DNA of 64,000 bases from Eutreptiella sp. 'Long Island Sound 2002' (lineage: Eukaryota; Euglenozoa; Euglenophyceae; Eutreptiales; Eutreptiaceae): the NCBI GenBank assembly GCA_964036045.1, contig OZ038394.1:1118805-1182804 (forward strand), written 5' to 3'. Under the pieces are notes generated by a model. It did not search any database and was not told where the DNA came from. It worked only from the letters and a program-made list of their open reading frames with translations. Position 1 is the first letter of the stretch, and each line of letters begins with the position of its first letter. This document shows, one piece after another, positions 60,570 to 64,000 of this stretch. The position numbers were made by a program, and so were the translations under genes.

Positions 60570-60960
60570 CGTTTTGGACTCTTTGATTTTGGCGACGCCC
60601 AAGAGTAAGCGTGTCTTAATGCATGCATGGCGGTGTATGTTATTTACGCGTTGGTTTGCGGACTCTTTGCATTTTGCGACGCCCAAGAGTAGGCGTGTGT
60701 GTTTAATGCATTCATGCTATGCCACTTATTCTTCATGTCTTGGACTCTTTGTTTTTTGCGTCGCCCAAGAGTAAGCGTGTCTTAATGCTTGCATGGCGGC
60801 ATATGCTACTTAACCGTTGGTTTGCGGACTCTTTGTATTTTGCGACGCCCAAGAGTAGGCGTGTTCGCTTAATGCATTCATGCTATGCTACTTATTCTTT
60901 GTGTCTTGGACTCTTTGTTTTTTCCGACGCCCAAGAGTAAGCGTGTCTTAATGGGCTCAA
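60570..60960. repeat. 82/84-bp alternating tandem repeat (166-bp dimer)
   Basis: GACTCTTTG recurs at 60577, 60661, 60743, 60827 and 60909, alternating 84 and 82 bases. Each monomer has GACGCCCAAGAGTA(A/G)GCGT (one has GTCGCCC); the G form is a 5-bp inverted repeat ACGCC/GGCGT around 8 bases. It sits at the right end of the insertion in GA gag. Confidence 0.85.
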
Positions 60961-60985
60961 AGGTGGGTGGGGAGGTGCATGGAGA

Positions 60986-60993
60986 AGGATGAG
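60986..60993 (+). repeat. Right copy of 8-bp target duplication AGGATGAG
   Basis: Identical to 27425-27432; marks the right boundary of the nested insertion in GA gag. Confidence 0.7.
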
Positions 60994-61419
60994 TGCTACC
61001 ATAAGCAACGCCTATCGGCGAAGCTTAAGGGGGAAGATCCTGGCAAAGGCTCAGGCAAAGGTGGAGGCAAGGCCAAAGGCAACGACTCCGGCAAGGGCAA
61101 GTCGAAAGGACGTGGTCAAGGTGGTCAAGACAAGGGTCAAGGTGGACAAGGAGGAGGCGCTAACCGCCAGACCGACAACAAGAACAAGGACAAGAACGGA
61201 GGCAACCCCAACCCTAATCCAGGGGGGAACTCCGAGCCCTCTGGAGGGCAGTCTGGACCTACCACACGCTCACAAACGCAGGCCCAGCAAGAACAAGGAG
61301 CCAAGCGTGAGCATGAAGGTGGTGATGACGGCAACGCTAAGAAGAGGAGCCGTTTCATGAGGATGGCCCGCAAATTGCGGAACAAGGGGTTCGAGGTGAC
61401 CTGTCCCGCGGAGTTCTGA
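60994..61419 (+). CDS. GA gag, 3' part (end of zinc knuckle and basic tail)
   Basis: The first codon is the last Cys of the CX2CX4HX4C knuckle begun at 27394; the frame continues from 27432 exactly. The tail is Gly/Lys/Gln/Asn-rich (repeated GKG, GQGGQ) and then basic (KKRSRFMRMARKLRNKG), fitting nucleocapsid RNA binding. It ends in TGA 61417-61419. Confidence 0.85.
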   Translation, partial: CYHKQRLSAKLKGEDPGKGSGKGGGKAKGNDSGKGKSKGRGQGGQDKGQGGQGGGANRQTDNKNKDKNGGNPNPNPGGNSEPSGGQSGPTTRSQTQAQQEQGAKREHEGGDDGNAKKRSRFMRMARKLRNKGFEVTCPAEF

Positions 61420-61460
61420 CGGGGACGCTCTGGTGGCACCCAAGACCTGGTGTTTTGGGT
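61417..61460 (+). promoter_or_regulatory. Predicted readthrough signal at GA gag/pol junction
   Basis: TGA-CGG with gag and pol in the same frame, then a 9-bp hairpin ACCCAAGAC/GTTTTGGGT (61438-61446 with 61452-61460, one G-U pair, 5-base loop) starting 18 bases after the stop. The protease DTGA motif lies before the first pol Met (61567), so pol must be reached by translating past the stop or by non-AUG initiation. Confidence 0.6.
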
Positions 61461-64000
61461 ACGTATCCGACTAGGGGGACGTGAATACCTGGGGGTACTG
61501 GATACTGGCGCCACAATATCTATAGTGGCCAAGAAAATTTTACCTTGTGGGAGCCTGAAGAACACCATGACCACCGCCGCTATACGCATGGGGGATGGAC
61601 ATGTGGTGCACAGCTGCGAAGACTGTGAAGTGGAGGTACCTATGGGCTCCAGGACTATTGCCCATCGGTTCTATGTGATGGACACTGAGGCCTTCGACTT
61701 TGTACTGGGTACTGACTTCTTCGTGCAGCACTCCCAGATACAATCCCTGACGCTGCAAGCACCCTACCTCCTGTACGTGGACCACGGCAGTGGCAGAGAG
61801 TCTGTGCCACTGGAGCAGACGGAACGTACCTCGAGTTACCTGAGACTATCGAAGGAGGAGCCCTCGAACATGATGGCGGCCTCCAAAACTGAGGACTATC
61901 AACTATTGGGGGAAGTCCTAGACCAAGGTCTGAAGGAGTTGGGTTACTCTCGAGAAGACCTGAGTGTGGAGTTGTTCGCCAGCGACAAGCAACATGTACT
62001 GGACCTTTACTGCAGCAAGGGGAAGAACTGCAGCTACAAATTTTACTGGCCCTCTTTCGGGATGGCCTACGGGAACCCCAGGTTCAGTGAACTGGGGAAG
62101 GTGCTGACCAAGGTGGCCTTGGAACGTTCCCGTATGGTCCTGTGTTCCCCCGATTGGGGAGCCCATGGGGGCAACGAGTACTGGCGAAACCTCCTTGACA
62201 AGCTGACTATCAGCTCTGTGCGGTTACCTGATGAGGCCATCTTCGTGCCTCTGGGACGCAAGACGCCCATTGGGAAGCCCGGATTGGGGAGTATGCTAAG
62301 CGTGGTGGACGGAGGTCTTACCTCCATTCCCTGGGAGGACCTGGACCCGACTCTGGTCCAGGCTATACAACGAGGAAGCGATGGACTCGCCTTGGGTGAC
62401 TTGAAGGATCGCCTACGACCTCAAGATGCTGTTGAGACTACACCCGGAGGAGATGAGTACGTCGTGACCGACACCAACGCCCCCAACTCACCCTGCCATG
62501 TACCTGTACCTGATGGAGTCTCTGAGTGTGGACTATCTGAGCTACCTAGCTCTATCCACTCAGATGACGAAACTGAGCACCACGCCTTCTTCGTGCAGAC
62601 CTGTGTGGAGGAAGTGGAGAACGCCGAGTACGTCGCCCCACTGAAACCCCTACTCTCCATGAGGGTGGAAGACCCCGTGGATGAGGAGTTGGACCCTCGA
62701 TCCAGGCTCAGGGAGTATGTGGATTCCAAGAGGAAGTTGGTGGCGAAAAAGCTATGCTACGCGAAGCCTACCCGCAGCTCATGGCCATTGAAGCAACGAC
62801 GTATGGGAGACCTATCCCAAATGAAGGAGGACCTCGAACAGAAGATCACCACCTGGCAAAGGGAGGTAGATCTTAAGCTCATGAAGAGCGTGTGGAGTCC
62901 CCATGTGAGGACCCCAGAGGAGGACGACCTCTCGGAGGAATGTGTATGTGAACCCCCTCGAGCGTGCCTATGTTGCCATCGTCCATCGGAGATGGTTGAG
63001 CAAGACCTTCTATATGCCTACCAAGGGCTGAAGGATACTACCGCGGGCGAAGACTCGGTGGAGGACCACCTCCCGACGTCTATTCAAGGGGCAAGCAACT
63101 TACACTCCGACGAGGACATGGAGGACAAGATCAAGGTATTGGACCCGCGGGTACAAAAGCTTATAAGGACCTATCTGGAGGTGTTCGGAGAACTACCCCC
63201 ACCAGCCTCATGTGACAAGCTGGTACAGATGGACCTAAAGCTCAAACCCGAGTTCGTGGGTCACAAGATCAGGAGGAGACCCTATCCAGCTCCTAAAGAG
63301 CAGGCCGACGAGATTGAGCGACAGATACAAGAGTGTATCGACGCTGGCCTAGTCCTGGAGTACAAGGACGGGGACTACCCCCTACACTGCAGCCCCTGTT
63401 TCCTGGTGGCTAAACCTGGGTCTACAGCCAAACGGCTGGTAGTGGACTACGGAGAGCTGAACAAGAAGACGTTGAACCACTCAGGGTCCATTCCCAATAT
63501 GGAGTCTGCCCTGGAGAAGATAGCCTCCTGCCGCTACAAGACCAAGATGGACAAGCGAAGCGGATTCTGGCAAGTGGACCTGACGCCCAACGCACAGGAA
63601 CTACTGGCCTTCATCACCCCTCAGGGGAGGGTGTTCAAGTGGAAGGTCATGCCGTTTGGCGTGGCTAACGCACCCGCTCTATTCCAAGAGCTGATGAACA
63701 AGATCTTGTCCATCCTACGAAGGAGACCTAAGGTGCAGGAGCTCATATCCCGTGGTGCCCAGATGGAGGCTCATATCGACGATGTATGCCTCGGTACCAA
63801 TACCCAGGAGGATCACCTAATCCTCTTGGGTGAGTTCTTTGCGGTCTGCCAGGAGAACCACACACGACTCAAGCTGGAGAAGTGTGAGTTCATGCAGGAG
63901 ACCATGCAGTACTTGGGGTTTGACGTTGGCTATGGGTGGTGGACCCCAGCGGCCTCTAAGGCCAAACCCCTGATGGATGCCAAGGTGCGACACGAAGACC
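61420..64000 (+). CDS. GA pol: protease, methyltransferase-like domain, RT (partial)
   Basis: Open in the gag frame from the codon after TGA to the window end. Retropepsin: VLDTGATISIV (61495-61527) and FVLGTDFF. Methyltransferase-like domain as in GB but more diverged (61965-62320): VELFASDKQHVLDLY, YWPSFGMAYGNPRFSELG, LCSPDWG. An acidic spacer follows with a Cys cluster CVCEPPRACLCC. RT from about 63230: RRRPYPAPKEQADEIERQIQ, RLVVDYGELNKKT, WQVDLTPNAQELLAF, KVMPFGVANAPALFQELM and the active-site box EAHIDDV (63772-63783, His in place of the usual Tyr). No lesion is seen. RNase H and integrase should lie beyond the window. Confidence 0.93.

Larger units (their letters stand above)
25265..64000 (+). 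mobile_element. Ty3/gypsy retrotransposon GA, interrupted by a 33.6-kb nested insertion
   Basis: The 5' part is 25265-27432 and the 3' part is 60994-64000, running beyond the window. The two halves join in frame inside the gag zinc knuckle, and an 8-bp sequence AGGATGAG is present on both sides of the insert. Order is gag, in-frame UGA, protease, methyltransferase-like domain, RT, as in other gypsy elements except for the extra domain. Confidence 0.85.

Noticed and set aside
57637-60586. Three long overlapping plus-strand ORFs (559-977 codons)
   Set aside because: They are translations of a 65-bp minisatellite with no stop in any frame; the same repeat appears in all three frames.

Overview
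This window is almost entirely transposable-element DNA from a nuclear eukaryotic genome. The best guess is a dinoflagellate (Symbiodinium/Prorocentrum-like): both Ty3/gypsy pol proteins have the character I associate with dinoflagellate elements. That assignment rests on remembered family likeness, not on a search. No host gene, rRNA or CRISPR array is recognisable.

Layout. 1-1125: 3' end of a chromodomain Ty3/gypsy element (G0), followed by its polypurine tract and the start of an LTR. 3159-5730: repeat family R (copy R1), carrying a tRNA-like module. 5731-11117: 5'-truncated GC-rich non-LTR-like element (LINE2), two ORFs overlapping as TGATG, then a 1.1-kb tandem repeat. 11118-13032: GC-rich non-coding DNA. 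13033-15445: R2. 15446-23660: 5'-truncated LINE copy A (minus strand), split by a structurally complete hAT transposon (15486-18516). 23661-25264: R3 and R4. 25265-27432: primer-binding site and gag of Ty3/gypsy element GA. 27433-60993: a 33.6-kb nested insertion inside the gag zinc knuckle. It holds R5, the giant LINE copy B (minus strand, about 28.2-58.1 kb), a complete young Ty3/gypsy element GB (45242-56030) inside LINE B, a 65-bp minisatellite and an 82/84-bp tandem repeat. 60994-64000: the rest of GA gag, then GA pol, running off the window.

The most interesting signal is translational. In GA (gag/pol), GB (gag/pol) and LINE B (ORF1/ORF2, ORF2/ORF3, ORF3/ORF4), successive ORFs lie in one and the same reading frame, separated only by stop codons. 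The downstream segments encode conserved domains before any Met codon. Two boundaries in unrelated elements have UGA-CGG, a known leaky-stop context, and three boundaries have a hairpin just downstream. This points to stop-codon readthrough as a shared expression strategy.

Assembly caveat: the window is rich in homopolymers and near-identical repeats, so some frameshifts and junctions could be assembly artefacts.
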